Shown here one piece after another: positions 1 through 8,985 of a stretch of 64,000 nucleotides of DNA (positions within the stretch are counted from its first letter, which is position 1; each line of letters begins with the position of its first letter). Source of the stretch: Terribacillus saccharophilus (GTDB taxonomy: Bacteria > Bacillota > Bacilli > Bacillales > Amphibacillaceae); contig NZ_NPBD01000002.1 of NCBI RefSeq assembly GCF_002272745.1, forward strand, positions 620,001 through 684,000. Reading direction: 5' to 3'. The notes under the pieces were generated by a model. It saw only the letters and a list, made by a program, of their open reading frames with translations. It did no database searches and was not told where the DNA came from. The translations under genes and the position numbers were made by a program.

Positions 1-278
1 GTACGAATGATTTCTTCTTGCTGAGCAGGATCTGCTGTTGTCGGACCTTTGAAATGAACAGTAGCGCCCGAGGACTTAGCCGCTTCTTCCACTCCCTGTT
101 GAACTGCTTGGAAATAGGGAATTTCCATCACTTTCGGCACAATGGCAATATCGATTTGTTCCGTTTGCTCTGGATGTGACTCTGATGGCGGCGTTTCCTG
201 CACATAGAGTATCTCCTTTTTATTGCAAGCGCTTACAAAAATCAACAGAATAAGCAGGACAAGTGATTTCTTTTGCAT
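1..278 (-). CDS. rhaS: Rhamnose ABC transporter substrate-binding lipoprotein, partial (RhaS-like)
   Basis: Only the N-terminal ~92 codons are in the window; the gene runs off the left edge. The protein starts MQKKSLVLLILLIFVSACNK, a lipoprotein signal with lipobox V-S-A-C, so it should be anchored outside the membrane. The mature part carries IDIAIVPKVMEIPYFQAV followed by a G-V-E-E-A-A-K segment, typical of periplasmic-binding-protein family 1 sugar receptors of the rhamnose/AI-2 type. GAGGATG lies before the ATG. It follows rhaR by about 50 bases on the same strand, which points to a rhamnose ABC importer encoded to the left. The family call is solid; rhamnose as ligand is inferred from the cluster. 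A cre-like palindrome lies inside the signal-peptide codons (224-237). Confidence 0.8.
   Translation of the reverse strand, partial: MQKKSLVLLILLIFVSACNKKEILYVQETPPSESHPEQTEQIDIAIVPKVMEIPYFQAVQQGVEEAAKSSGATVHFKGPTTADPAQQEEIIR
224..237. promoter_or_regulatory. cre-like (CcpA) site inside rhaS signal-peptide codons
   Basis: TGCAAGCGCTTACA matches 13 of 14 positions of the cre consensus TGWAANCGNTNWCA and has the AAGCGCTT core. It covers the codons of the lipobox region. A bound CcpA could act as an elongation roadblock for the distal operon. The match is visible; the function is inferred. Confidence 0.45.
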
Positions 279-294
279 AATATCATCCTCAGCA

Positions 295-320
295 ACCCCG
301 CAAGCATTGCTTTGCGGGGT
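295..320 (-). repeat. Intercistronic stem-loop between rhaR and rhaS
   Basis: A perfect 9-bp inverted repeat, ACCCCGCAA / TTGCGGGGT, with an 8-base loop fills the short gap between rhaR and rhaS. No T-tract follows on either strand, so it is not a normal terminator. It could stabilise or process the mRNA end and so set different levels of regulator and transporter. Confidence 0.5.
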
Positions 321-327
321 CGGTTGA

Positions 328-1089
328 TTAGTTCACAGCTTGGAACTCCATGTTTTGTTTTTCAAAATAGCTTTTTGTGACAGAATCAATTCCTATATCT
401 GTGTAGACCTTCGAAATACGCCCAAGATCAGTGATCGTTGCAAAAGCACGCTTTCCGAATTTACTTGAATCAGCGAGCAAAATAGTCTGGCCCGCTATCT
501 CTATCATCTGTTTCTTGACGATAGCCTGCTGTTCATTCGAATCACTCAAGCCGTGTTCGAGATGCACGCTCTTACAAGAAAGGAAGGTTTTATCTACATA
601 ATAAGTCGTCAATGACCTCTCTGTCAGCGGACCGACGAAGGATAAAGATTTCGATAGCAGCTGTCCGCCAAGCGAAATGACTCGTATTTGATCCTTCGTA
701 CTGCAGGCGAGTGCCACCTTGATGCTGTTCGTAATGATCGTCAGCGGCATGTTTGGTAATTCCTTTGCCATATACCATGCTGTCGTACTGGCATCCAGAA
801 TGATCCGCTCTCCAGTCTGGATTTCTGAAACTGCTGCCTTGGCAATTGCCTGTTTTTCCTGCATTCGCATCACTTCACGCGCTTCATGGGCAATCTCAGT
901 TGCCCCTTCCTCGATGCGAACTGCTCCGCCATGACTGCGATGCAGCAGCTGTTCCTTTTCCAGCTTCTCAAGGTCACGGCGTATCGTTTCCTCCGTCACA
1001 TGAAAGAGAGAACTGAGTTCAGTAACCCGGACGCTGGCTCGCTCGTTAACCAGTTCTACAATCTTCCTTTGTCTTTCTACAACTAACAT
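328..1089 (-). CDS. rhaR: DeoR-family transcriptional regulator of the rhamnose operon
   Basis: The DeoR family has an N-terminal winged helix-turn-helix and a C-terminal sugar-phosphate sensor related to ribose-5-phosphate isomerase. The HTH is visible as VRVTELSSLFHVTEETIRRD, followed by the DeoR signature region LLRHSHGGAV-like (here LLHRSHGGAV). The start is set at the ATG at 1089 (MLVVERQRK), with AGGAAAAGG upstream; a 14-codon longer frame has poorer support. It sits between rhaA and the ABC receptor gene. In B. subtilis the DeoR-type RhaR (YulB) in the rhaEW-RBMA operon represses that operon, and the same role is likely here. Repeats before rhaEW and before the MFS gene are the candidate operators. 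Confidence 0.85.
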   Translation of the reverse strand: MLVVERQRKIVELVNERASVRVTELSSLFHVTEETIRRDLEKLEKEQLLHRSHGGAVRIEEGATEIAHEAREVMRMQEKQAIAKAAVSEIQTGERIILDASTTAWYMAKELPNMPLTIITNSIKVALACSTKDQIRVISLGGQLLSKSLSFVGPLTERSLTTYYVDKTFLSCKSVHLEHGLSDSNEQQAIVKKQMIEIAGQTILLADSSKFGKRAFATITDLGRISKVYTDIGIDSVTKSYFEKQNMEFQAVN

Positions 1090-1142
1090 CCCTTTTCCTG
1101 CCTTTATCAAGTTTTGATTATAGTGTAGCATAATCTAACGCG

Positions 1143-2396
1143 TTACCGATGCGCCATTTCGTTTCTTTCGTACTCCTGGACATGCTGCAGCCAAGCTGTC
1201 CCGCGCGGAACTTGCATCTCCTGACAGAAATAATCCCACACTGCACCAAACGGATAGCTCTTCAGCTCTTCCATCAGCATGAGTCTTTCAGTGAATTGTC
1301 CCTTCTCTTGATATTCCTTTAGCTCCGCATGCGGTGTCAGTAAAGCATATAGAAGCGCTTTTTGCATATTGCGGGTACCGATTACCCACGCAGCTACACG
1401 ATTTATGCTAGCATCAAAGAAATCGAGCCCGATTCGTATTGTATCAAGCGTATCATTACGAACTAGCTCATGCGCAATCTCCTTCAGTTCATCATCAAAT
1501 GTCACCACATGATCACTGTCCCAGCGAACCGGCCGTGATACATGCAACGCAATCTTATCTGTAAATGGAAGCGTGCCGCTGAGTTTGTTCGAAACCATTT
1601 CCGTCGGATGATAATGCCCGGTATCCATGAGCAAGTGCTTACCGCGAGTTAAAGCATATCCCATGTAAAATTCGTGAGAGCCGACAACATAAGACTCAGA
1701 ACCGATGCCGAACAACTTGCTTTCCACAGCATCAATATTGTAGTTTTCATCAATTTCAACAGCAAAGATCTGATCGAGTGAGCGCTTCAGGCGTTCTCTC
1801 GGTGTCAGACGATCACTAGGTACGTCTTTGTAGCCATCGGGTATCCAAATATTTGTAAGGCTCGCTGTACCGAGTTCTTTTCCGAAATACTCCCCGATCC
1901 GTCGTGAAGCGATGCAATGTTCTATCCAGAATTGACGTATTTCCTCATCTGGATGCGCAAGAGTTAATCCATCAGCAGCTTTACTATGAGAAAAGATTGT
2001 CGGATTGAAATCAAGTCCAAGATCATGCTTCTTGGCCCACTCCACCCAATTACGGAAATGTTCTGGCTTGATTTCATTACGCTCGACATGCTGACCGTCA
2101 GTCTCTGCGTAGATAGCATGCAAATTGATACGATGCTTGCCTGGAATGAGACGCAATGCCATCTCAAGGTCTGCGCGCAGTTCTTCCGGGGTTGTCGCTT
2201 TACCAGGATAGTTACCTGTCACATCAATTCCACCTGACAACTCATTCTGCTGCACTTCGAAACCGCCGATATCATCCCCCTGCCAGCAATGGATACTTAT
2301 TGGTACCGTTTTCAATTTATCCAATGCCGCTTCAACATCGACTCCTAATCCCTCGTACATCGCTTTAGCTAGTTCATATGCTTTGATCACTGTCAT
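1143..2396 (-). CDS. rhaA: L-rhamnose isomerase
   Basis: RhaA converts L-rhamnose to L-rhamnulose, the first committed cytosolic step. The 417-residue product has the expected family length of about 420 and a TIM-barrel, metal-dependent isomerase character. Visible family segments include [14 protein letters not shown] near the N-terminus, [11 protein letters not shown], and the DTGHYHPTE segment near residue 260 with metal-binding Asp and His. It lies 12 bases downstream of rhaM and is part of the rhaEW-B-M-A-R transcript. No truncation or odd composition is seen. The assignment is secure from sequence and context. Confidence 0.95.
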   Translation of the reverse strand: MTVIKAYELAKAMYEGLGVDVEAALDKLKTVPISIHCWQGDDIGGFEVQQNELSGGIDVTGNYPGKATTPEELRADLEMALRLIPGKHRINLHAIYAETDGQHVERNEIKPEHFRNWVEWAKKHDLGLDFNPTIFSHSKAADGLTLAHPDEEIRQFWIEHCIASRRIGEYFGKELGTASLTNIWIPDGYKDVPSDRLTPRERLKRSLDQIFAVEIDENYNIDAVESKLFGIGSESYVVGSHEFYMGYALTRGKHLLMDTGHYHPTEMVSNKLSGTLPFTDKIALHVSRPVRWDSDHVVTFDDELKEIAHELVRNDTLDTIRIGLDFFDASINRVAAWVIGTRNMQKALLYALLTPHAELKEYQEKGQFTERLMLMEELKSYPFGAVWDYFCQEMQVPRGTAWLQHVQEYERNEMAHR

Positions 2397-2408
2397 ATAT
2401 TTTCCTCC

Positions 2409-2723
2409 TCAATTTAGATGGAATACTTCTTTCACCGTTTCACTGACCGGACTATGATCAGGATTTGTCTGCATAATATCCTGCATATATGCCCACCATC
2501 GCTGGCACACTTCCGTTTCGGCTATACGAGCATGCTTTTCTTCTGATTCAGCCTCCAAATAGGCGAATAACATAGCAGTCGGTTCATGCAGAAAGATACT
2601 ATAGTTGCTGACTCCATGCTCCTTCAAAACTTGCTCCATCTCTGGCCAAAGCTGATCATGGCGCCGCTTGTATTCATCGAATTTATCACGATAAACATAC
2701 ATGACACTAGCTTTACGAATCAT
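2409..2723 (-). CDS. rhaM: L-rhamnose mutarotase
   Basis: This is a 104-residue ferredoxin-like protein of the RhaM family, which interconverts the alpha and beta anomers of L-rhamnose to feed the isomerase. The family length is about 104. The N-terminal RKASVMYVYRDKFDEYKRRH, with a conserved His, and the C-terminal WWAYMQDIM segment with its tryptophan pair are characteristic. It overlaps the rhaB stop region by 11 bases, which indicates translational coupling, and precedes rhaA by 12 bases. Confidence 0.93.
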   Translation of the reverse strand: MIRKASVMYVYRDKFDEYKRRHDQLWPEMEQVLKEHGVSNYSIFLHEPTAMLFAYLEAESEEKHARIAETEVCQRWWAYMQDIMQTNPDHSPVSETVKEVFHLN

Positions 2724-4152
2724 GGACTGTCCTCCTATTTTTGTCTGTTATATCTCGACTGGCTGGAGTGAACATCTCAACTGGGAACGATTTACGAATA
2801 AGCTGTCTGCCAGCATCCAAGGAATCCAGCTCTCCTGCAGCTATCATTTGTACAATCAAATTCCCGAGAGCTGTCGCTTCCGTAGGACCAGCAACTATTT
2901 GTAATCCGCTGTAATCTGCTGTCAGCTGATTTAGCACGGCATTCTGCGACCCGCCGCCGACAATATGCAGAGTTTGAATGCTCTCTCCTGTCAATGCTTC
3001 CAATTCCTCTAAAGCTTCGCTGTAAGCAATAGCTAGATTATGAAATACCGTCAGACTGAGCTCCCCAATACTAGTAGGTACATATTGATCCGTTTCTCGG
3101 CAATAGTCCTGGATTTCTTCAATCATATTGTCCGGCTTTAAAAATCTTGCATCATTTAAGTTGATTGAAGCTACTTGTTTCAGATCAGTCTGCTTTGCTT
3201 CTTCAACCATCTCACCAAAATTATAATCAACAGGATATACTCTTCTGATTTCTTGGATAACCCACATACCGATAATATTTTTTAAGTAACGATATGTGTT
3301 GTTGATGCCCCACTCATTGGTGAAGTTCTTTTCTAAACTGCTGTCCTCAAGAATGGGCTGTTTTCGCTCCGTCCCGATCAGAGACCAGGTGCCGCTGCTA
3401 AGATATGCCCACTCTTTCCCACTCGCAGGCACACCAGCGATTGCAGAAGCTGTATCATGTGATCCGACAGCAATAAGAGTACAAATGGGCAGGTCATACT
3501 GTTCATTTAACATCTCATTGAGTTCTCCAATAATCGTTCCCGCTTTAATCAGTGGAGCAAACTGCTTAGAATGAAAGCCTGTTAAAGCAAGCAGGTCCGC
3601 GTTAAAATCCTTGGTGTGTGGATCTAATAACTGCATCGTAGAAGCATTGGTCGCTTCCATAACTTTTTTTCCGGTAAGTCTGTAGTGCAGATAATCCGGT
3701 ACAAGCAATATCGTATCCGTTTTTTGAATCAGCTCCTCACTTTCTGTGAAGAGCTGATAGATTGTATTGAAAGACTGATACTGGATACCTGTCTTTCGGT
3801 AAACTTCACTTTTAGAAACCTTTTCCCACACCTGTTCCATCACACCATCTGTCCGGGAATCCCGGTAAGCGATTACATCACGCAGCCGCTCACCATCCTT
3901 CCCAAGTAACACGTAGTCCACTGCCCACGTGTCGATTCCGAGCGTGCATGATGTGATCCCCTGCTGCTTGGCAATTTCCAAGCCTCGCAATATTTGCTCT
4001 TCTAAATGATCAATATCCCAGTAGTGGTGGTCTCCTTGTTTCTGGTAGCCATTCGCAAAACGGTGGATCTCCTGTATGACAAGCTTCCCATCTTTTAATT
4101 CACCAGAGACGAGACGGCCGCTTGATGCTCCGATATCTGCCGCAATATGCAT
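2713..4152 (-). CDS. rhaB: Rhamnulokinase
   Basis: RhaB is a FGGY-family kinase that phosphorylates L-rhamnulose to L-rhamnulose-1-phosphate using ATP. The 479 residues match family size. Visible are the phosphate-1 motif ADIGASSGRLVSG at the N-terminus, LGIDTWAVDYVLLG, the GSHDTASAIAGVP motif near residue 235 and the adenosine motif HIVGGGSQN near residue 400. It lies 11 bases after rhaEW and overlaps rhaM. The enzyme assignment is firm. Confidence 0.95.
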   Translation of the reverse strand: MHIAADIGASSGRLVSGELKDGKLVIQEIHRFANGYQKQGDHHYWDIDHLEEQILRGLEIAKQQGITSCTLGIDTWAVDYVLLGKDGERLRDVIAYRDSRTDGVMEQVWEKVSKSEVYRKTGIQYQSFNTIYQLFTESEELIQKTDTILLVPDYLHYRLTGKKVMEATNASTMQLLDPHTKDFNADLLALTGFHSKQFAPLIKAGTIIGELNEMLNEQYDLPICTLIAVGSHDTASAIAGVPASGKEWAYLSSGTWSLIGTERKQPILEDSSLEKNFTNEWGINNTYRYLKNIIGMWVIQEIRRVYPVDYNFGEMVEEAKQTDLKQVASINLNDARFLKPDNMIEEIQDYCRETDQYVPTSIGELSLTVFHNLAIAYSEALEELEALTGESIQTLHIVGGGSQNAVLNQLTADYSGLQIVAGPTEATALGNLIVQMIAAGELDSLDAGRQLIRKSFPVEMFTPASRDITDKNRRTVHDS

Positions 4153-4163
4153 GTGATATCCCC

Positions 4164-6233
4164 CTATCTAGTGAAGGCAGCCGGTACGCCGCCGTCCACT
4201 GTTATCATACAGCCTGTTGTCTTGAGTGCTGCATCTGAGGCAAAGAAAGCAATGGATTCAGCGATATCACTTGGATAGATATTGACACCAAGTGTCGTCC
4301 GTTTGCGATAATGTTCCTCCAATTCATCTGGTGAAATATTATAAGCTGCTGCCCGCTCCTCACGCCATTTGGAGCCCCAAATTGCTGACCCTTGCAGCAC
4401 GGCATCAGGAAGGACGCCGTTCACTCGGATGCCATAGCTTCCGCCTTCAGCAGCAATACATCTAGCCAAATGCATCTCCATCGCCTTCACTGCACTATAA
4501 GCCGCTGCATTCTTACCTGCATAAACGCTGTTTTTCGATCCTACAAATACCATGCTTCCGCCAATGCCCTGCTGCTTCATCAAACGGAAGGCTTCACGAG
4601 CTACTAGGAAATAACCTGTACCTAAAACATCCATATTAAGTTGCCATTCTTTTAATGTTGTTTCCTCAAATGGACTGCTTGTAGCAAGCCCTGCGTTATT
4701 GACGATATGGTCCACTCCGCCAAACTGTCGGACTGCTTTCTCAAAGGCTTCAGCGATAGCACTTTCATCCGTTACATCCATTTTGACCGCTATCGCACGT
4801 CCTGCCCCGTACGTTCCGTTTAGCTCCTGGGCGATCTTTTCTGCCCCTTCGAGATTGATATCGGTCACAACCGCATGAGCTCCGCCTTCCAGGAAGACGC
4901 GCAATGTTGCACTGCCAATACCGCCAGCTCCGCCTGTGACGAGAACGACTGAGCGGCTGAATCTTGCTTCGGGTGGTGCCAAGGAAAGCTTATACAGCTC
5001 CAGTGGCCAATATTCCACCGCAAATGATTCCGATTCGGACAAGGAAACAAAGTCACCGAGTGCTGTTGCTCCCTTCATCACTGCAATTGCACGATGATAC
5101 AAAGCAGCACTAATATCAGCAGATTTCTTGTCCTTACCAGTCGTCACCATACCTACACCAGGTATGAGCACTACTCTAGGCACTGGTTCGAACATCACAT
5201 CTTCCTCAGACGCAAAGCGACTGAAATAATCTTCGTAATCTTTAGCGAAGTTTTGGATACCTTCTTCTACTTTTCGAAGCAGGTCATCAGCATTGTCAGC
5301 AGACGGATCGAATGCGATGTACAAAGGCGTACGCTTTGTATGTACAAGATGATCAGGGCAAGCCGCACCTACCTGACTCAGCTGCTGCGCTTGTTCACTG
5401 TTTACAAATTCAAGCACATCTTCGCTGTCATCAAAGCTTAGAATCATTTTCTTTTCTCCGCTTACTGCGCCTCTGATGGCTGGCATCACTTTCGTAATAA
5501 GCTGATTTCGTTTTTCTTTGTCCAAAACTGACAATTTCTCTCCGCCGAAAGCTTTTGTTTCTGACTGCTGCTTTTGAGAAATATAGCTTTCTGCTTCATT
5601 AATGACAGCAATCGTCCGATCATAGCTCTCTTTCGCTGTCTCTCCCCACACGACCAAGCCATGCTTCTCCATCAGAACAAGTTCTGCCTGCGGGTTTGCT
5701 GCTACTGCTTCTGCGATCATTTTAGATAAAGTGAATCCAGGTCGGATATAAGGAACCCAGACGAATCGCTCACCAAAGATCTCTTTAGCTATTTCCTGTC
5801 CATTGTCTGCACAGCATAGACTGATAATGCTGTCAGGATGAGTATGGTCAACATGTTTGAATGGAAGGAACGCATGCAGCAGCGTTTCTATTGAGGCACG
5901 CGGATGACTGGCATCGATCATGCATTGACTTAAGTACGCGACCATTTCCTCATCTGTCATAGATTCCCTTTCAATCAATGGGCAAATATCTTCCATACGC
6001 AAACCGGTGAAATTATGTGCACCCATTGTTGCCAAATCAGACCCGCTGCCTTTAACATACATAACTTCAATCGGGCGTCCGCGGAAGTCCTCAACCGTAG
6101 TTTTCATAGATGTATTTCCGCCGCCCCAGTTACAAACAGAACGGTCACTTCCAATCAAATTTGATCGGTAAACTAGCTCCCCTAATCCTTCATACTGATT
6201 TGCATTCGATTCATCCCATTTATTCTGTACCAA
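4164..6233 (-). CDS. rhaEW: Bifunctional rhamnulose-1-phosphate aldolase / short-chain dehydrogenase
   Basis: This is a two-domain enzyme. Residues ~1-410 form a class II aldolase/adducin-type domain with zinc-binding histidines in the HVDHTHPDS region. Residues ~430-690 form a short-chain dehydrogenase with the Rossmann motif VTGGAGGIGSAT and catalytic Y-x-x-x-K (YSAVKAME). It should split rhamnulose-1-phosphate into DHAP and L-lactaldehyde and then oxidise or reduce the lactaldehyde, as for B. subtilis RhaEW (YuxG). The preferred start is TTG at 6233 (MVQNKWDES), because AAGGAG lies 8 bases upstream; GTG at 6242 directly abuts that ribosome site. It is the first gene of the catabolic operon. 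Confidence 0.9.
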   Translation of the reverse strand: MVQNKWDESNANQYEGLGELVYRSNLIGSDRSVCNWGGGNTSMKTTVEDFRGRPIEVMYVKGSGSDLATMGAHNFTGLRMEDICPLIERESMTDEEMVAYLSQCMIDASHPRASIETLLHAFLPFKHVDHTHPDSIISLCCADNGQEIAKEIFGERFVWVPYIRPGFTLSKMIAEAVAANPQAELVLMEKHGLVVWGETAKESYDRTIAVINEAESYISQKQQSETKAFGGEKLSVLDKEKRNQLITKVMPAIRGAVSGEKKMILSFDDSEDVLEFVNSEQAQQLSQVGAACPDHLVHTKRTPLYIAFDPSADNADDLLRKVEEGIQNFAKDYEDYFSRFASEEDVMFEPVPRVVLIPGVGMVTTGKDKKSADISAALYHRAIAVMKGATALGDFVSLSESESFAVEYWPLELYKLSLAPPEARFSRSVVLVTGGAGGIGSATLRVFLEGGAHAVVTDINLEGAEKIAQELNGTYGAGRAIAVKMDVTDESAIAEAFEKAVRQFGGVDHIVNNAGLATSSPFEETTLKEWQLNMDVLGTGYFLVAREAFRLMKQQGIGGSMVFVGSKNSVYAGKNAAAYSAVKAMEMHLARCIAAEGGSYGIRVNGVLPDAVLQGSAIWGSKWREERAAAYNISPDELEEHYRKRTTLGVNIYPSDIAESIAFFASDAALKTTGCMITVDGGVPAAFTR

Positions 6234-6256
6234 TTCTACCACTCCTTCTACATTTG

Positions 6257-6330
6257 ATGAAGCGCTTTCAATTCATGAACTCATTATACATTAAACACAA
6301 ACATATTTGTGTGTTTATCTTTATTTTTAT
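6257..6330 (-). promoter_or_regulatory. rhaEW promoter with cre-like site and palindrome
   Basis: On the minus strand a -10 TATAAT is at 6283-6288. Just downstream lies ATGAAGCGCTTTCA (6257-6270), an 11/14 cre-like site in roadblock position. Upstream, over the weak -35, is a perfect inverted repeat ACACAAA-N4-TTTGTGT (6295-6312), then an A-rich tract with repeated AATAAA units. These are candidate RhaR operators. The elements are visible; the binding proteins are inferred. Confidence 0.55.
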
Positions 6331-6350
6331 TTGTTTATTTTTGTTTTATT
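6313..6350 (-). repeat. A-rich direct repeats, candidate RhaR operator
   Basis: Minus-strand repeats AAAAATAAACA and AAAAATAAAGA lie 14 bases apart, followed by AGATAAACACA. A similar A-rich array (AAATAAAGACA, TTAAAGACAAACA) lies at 7722-7762 before the MFS gene. Sharing by the two rhamnose promoters makes a common regulator likely. Confidence 0.4.
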
Positions 6351-7638
6351 AATTTCTTGCCTCCCGCTGTCTTTCTTCTACACTCCCATACCGATCTTCC
6401 TGGATTTCCTCCAATGACTTCCCTCTTGTTTCTGGTGCCATAATCAAACCAACAACCGCCGCTATAACAAGGAATCCGATCATGATCATACCTGCTGCCT
6501 GGAATCCGAGTGAAGTTATCATTAAAGGTACAACAAGCGAAATCAATCCGACCGCTATTCGCGCCAAGGCAAAGATAAAACCTTGAGCTTTTGCCCGGTA
6601 ACGCGTATGGAAAAGTTCTCCAGCCCAAAGCCCATAAAATGCTTGGGCCCCGAATCCAGCCGCAATCCCCCAAAGGACGACAAATGTGAACAGCTCGAAC
6701 ATTCCCATTCCGCCAAACGTAAGAACCAGCCAAGCAGCAATTCCCATACCCGCACCTACTCCATAAAGAAGCTTACGATTTACCCGGTCACCGAGCTTAA
6801 TGAAGACAAAATAAGTAGCTGCCACGGTTAACGTCCAAAGGAAGCCTTGCAGCAAGTTTGCCTGAGATGCAGATAATCCGCCGACTGTTTCGTAAATATA
6901 AGGCATAAAATAGCCCATAACACCTGCAACAAGATTCCAGAACACATATATGCCAATAAGCAGTACGATTGCTTTAAGATTTGCTTTAACGGTAAACAGT
7001 TGTTTCCATGACACATCTTGTTTCCCAACTTCTCTTCGGCTTTTTTCTTTTTCCTCCGTCCATATGGTTGACTCATTGATCTGCTGCTGCATAATCCACG
7101 TAATGAGAGCCACGACGAAGAGCTGAGCAAAGATGATTCGGCTGCCAAGCAAACCTAAGGGAGCCAATAAAACTGATAGAAACAGCGTAATCGCTGGTCC
7201 GATCGACCAAGCAAACTGCCCCCAGCCGACTCGTGCTGCTCTCTCCCCCTTCGGCGCTTCTTCCGCTATGTAAGTCCAAGCTGCTGGTATTGCAGCTCCG
7301 ACAGCGATTCCTGTCACCACATAACCAACGAGCAGCATCGGGAAATTGAATGAAAACATAATAAGCAAAATCCCCAGCATGTACACAAGCAAATCATACT
7401 TATAAATGAATTTTCTGCCGAACTTATCCACCAGGATACCACCAAGAAATGCTCCAATCGCCGACCCGAAGCCATTGGCACTCAATGCACCGAGAAGTCC
7501 AAGCTTTGCATCATTCAGATTCAGGTACTCCATCCATAAAGTCAATCCGCCAGCTCCGGCAACAATCGAACCCGCCTCCAAGTAGTTGGACATTGCAACT
7601 GTAATTGTAGCCTTTAAACTTCCTTGTTTTGCTGCCAC
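6349..7638 (-). CDS. MFS permease, probable rhamnose/sugar uptake
   Basis: This is a 429-residue major facilitator with about 12 hydrophobic segments. The motif A-like loop GGILVDKFGRKFIYK lies between helices 2 and 3, and ETRGKSLEEI near the C-terminus is the PETRGxxLEE motif of sugar-porter-like transporters. It starts at GTG (7636-7638) behind GGGGGGAAG. It has its own promoter and lies 5' of rhaEW, so it likely imports L-rhamnose or a rhamnoside and complements the ABC receptor at the other end of the cluster. The substrate is inferred from context only. Confidence 0.8.
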   Translation of the reverse strand: MAAKQGSLKATITVAMSNYLEAGSIVAGAGGLTLWMEYLNLNDAKLGLLGALSANGFGSAIGAFLGGILVDKFGRKFIYKYDLLVYMLGILLIMFSFNFPMLLVGYVVTGIAVGAAIPAAWTYIAEEAPKGERAARVGWGQFAWSIGPAITLFLSVLLAPLGLLGSRIIFAQLFVVALITWIMQQQINESTIWTEEKEKSRREVGKQDVSWKQLFTVKANLKAIVLLIGIYVFWNLVAGVMGYFMPYIYETVGGLSASQANLLQGFLWTLTVAATYFVFIKLGDRVNRKLLYGVGAGMGIAAWLVLTFGGMGMFELFTFVVLWGIAAGFGAQAFYGLWAGELFHTRYRAKAQGFIFALARIAVGLISLVVPLMITSLGFQAAGMIMIGFLVIAAVVGLIMAPETRGKSLEEIQEDRYGSVEERQREARN

Positions 7639-7684
7639 TATTCTTCCCCCCTATGTATTACAGCGGTAATTAAGACCACCTAAA

Positions 7685-7762
7685 ATAAAGCGCTTACACC
7701 ATACTTTATGATTGGATTATACACTATATTATTTTGTTTGTCTTTAATTGTCTTTATTTGCT
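7685..7762 (-). promoter_or_regulatory. Promoter, operator-like repeats and cre of the MFS gene
   Basis: A minus-strand -10 TATAAT lies at 7716-7721 with a weak -35. ATAAAGCGCTTACA (7685-7698) matches the cre consensus at 12/14 and lies about 18 bases downstream of the -10. A-rich repeats containing AAAGACA occur at 7722-7762. The layout mirrors the rhaEW promoter. Confidence 0.5.
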
Positions 7763-7844
7763 TTGTTTTATTGTTGGATTACCCTTCAATACTAAAAGAA
7801 GTATTAAGTTTACATAATTATATTACGATAAACTATCTGTATAT

Positions 7845-7884
7845 AAAAAAGCTTGCATTATCAATTACATGATAATGCAAGCTT
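7845..7884 (-). terminator. Intrinsic terminator after the DMT gene
   Basis: A perfect 15-bp stem (AAGCTTGCATTATCA / TGATAATGCAAGCTT, 6-base loop) is followed by six T on the minus strand. It ends the DMT transcript and separates it from the rhamnose cluster. Confidence 0.9.
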
Positions 7885-7934
7885 TAAAGCGCTGCTAATA
7901 TAGTACAGTCTCTGAGCATAACTATTTCCTTGAA

Positions 7935-8867
7935 TTAAAACATCCTTATCAAGACTACTCCAGCCAAGATCAAAACAAGACCAACTATCTGTATAAAATC
8001 AATTTGAGTTTTGTAAGAACCCATCAATCCCAAGCGCTGGATCAGCAGACTTCCTGCAATCTGTCCAAATAAGACTAAAACAACGGTTTGTCCTGTCCCC
8101 ACTTGACCTACTAAATAAATGTTAATTAATACATATGCTGCTCCTAAAAAACCACCTAACCAAACCCACCATGCTGCTTTTTGTTTTATCGGATTTCTTA
8201 CTCCCGCAAAAGTGCGTTCTTTTAAGGCAACTACAATGATCAATGTAAGTGCGCCGATAAAGAAAGAGACAAAAGCCGCTTGTATGGACGAATGAAGGAC
8301 AATGCCAAGCTGTCCATTAATCGCCACCTGTGTAGACATCAACATCCCTGATCCAATTCCGACTAGACGCCAAATCCACAGATTCAGATTTCTTTCATTC
8401 GATTTTTCCCGTCGTGATCTGACTTCTTGTATAGCAATAGCAAAAAACACACCAATTATAACTAAAGCTATTCCTATTATTCGATACGTATCAAATGGTT
8501 CCTTCATAGAATGGAACCATCCAAAATTATCAATCAGCATTCCCATGATGATTTGCCCTAAAATAGGCATTATGGCTGTTTGTACACTACCCAGTTTAGG
8601 GAATAACAAAATGTTGACAGTAAGAAAAATAACACCGAGCACCCCGCCAAGCCAAATCCAAACTGGCTGTTGGGAGATGAATCCCCATGATATTCCAAGC
8701 GGTGAACCTGTTATCAAAGTTATAACGGCCAAAGATAGAGCCCCAATCACGAATGAGATCATGGAAGCTAAATATGGAGAGATAACAAATTTTCTCAACT
8801 GTGAATTCACAGCAGTTTGAAATGACAATCCCGTACCTATTAAAATTCCTATTAATGCAGTAATCAT
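7935..8867 (-). CDS. DMT-superfamily transporter, YdcZ type
   Basis: This is a 310-residue integral membrane protein with about 10 hydrophobic segments, arranged as two homologous halves of the YdcZ (formerly DUF606) fold. Each half begins with an I-G-x-x-x-x-x-Q-x-A/T-x-N-x-Q-L motif: GLSFQTAVNSQLRKFV at residue ~13 and GMLMSTQVAINGQLG at ~174. Each also holds a W-x-W-L-G-G segment. Members are drug/metabolite-type carriers of mostly unknown substrate. It stands alone with its own promoter and terminator. The family is clear; the substrate is unknown. Confidence 0.85.
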   Translation of the reverse strand: MITALIGILIGTGLSFQTAVNSQLRKFVISPYLASMISFVIGALSLAVITLITGSPLGISWGFISQQPVWIWLGGVLGVIFLTVNILLFPKLGSVQTAIMPILGQIIMGMLIDNFGWFHSMKEPFDTYRIIGIALVIIGVFFAIAIQEVRSRREKSNERNLNLWIWRLVGIGSGMLMSTQVAINGQLGIVLHSSIQAAFVSFFIGALTLIIVVALKERTFAGVRNPIKQKAAWWVWLGGFLGAAYVLINIYLVGQVGTGQTVVLVLFGQIAGSLLIQRLGLMGSYKTQIDFIQIVGLVLILAGVVLIRMF

Positions 8868-8985
8868 AAAATATAACTCCTCAAGAAAATTATTTTATCA
8901 CTATGTTTGACAAAATAAGGAGGAGGTAATGAATTATAGTAACCGTTCTTCGTATGTATCTTCCTCTCCCTGATGATAGTTCTAT

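Noticed and set aside
5094-5441. 115-codon plus-strand frame inside rhaEW
   Set aside because: It is antisense to a well conserved enzyme, has Cys/Arg-rich random composition and no ribosome site.
7845-7884. Inverted repeat as a possible insertion-sequence end
   Set aside because: No transposase frame, no target duplication; it is a simple terminator.
8302-8820. 172-codon plus-strand frame inside the DMT gene
   Set aside because: Antisense shadow of a membrane protein; no recognised domain or ribosome site.
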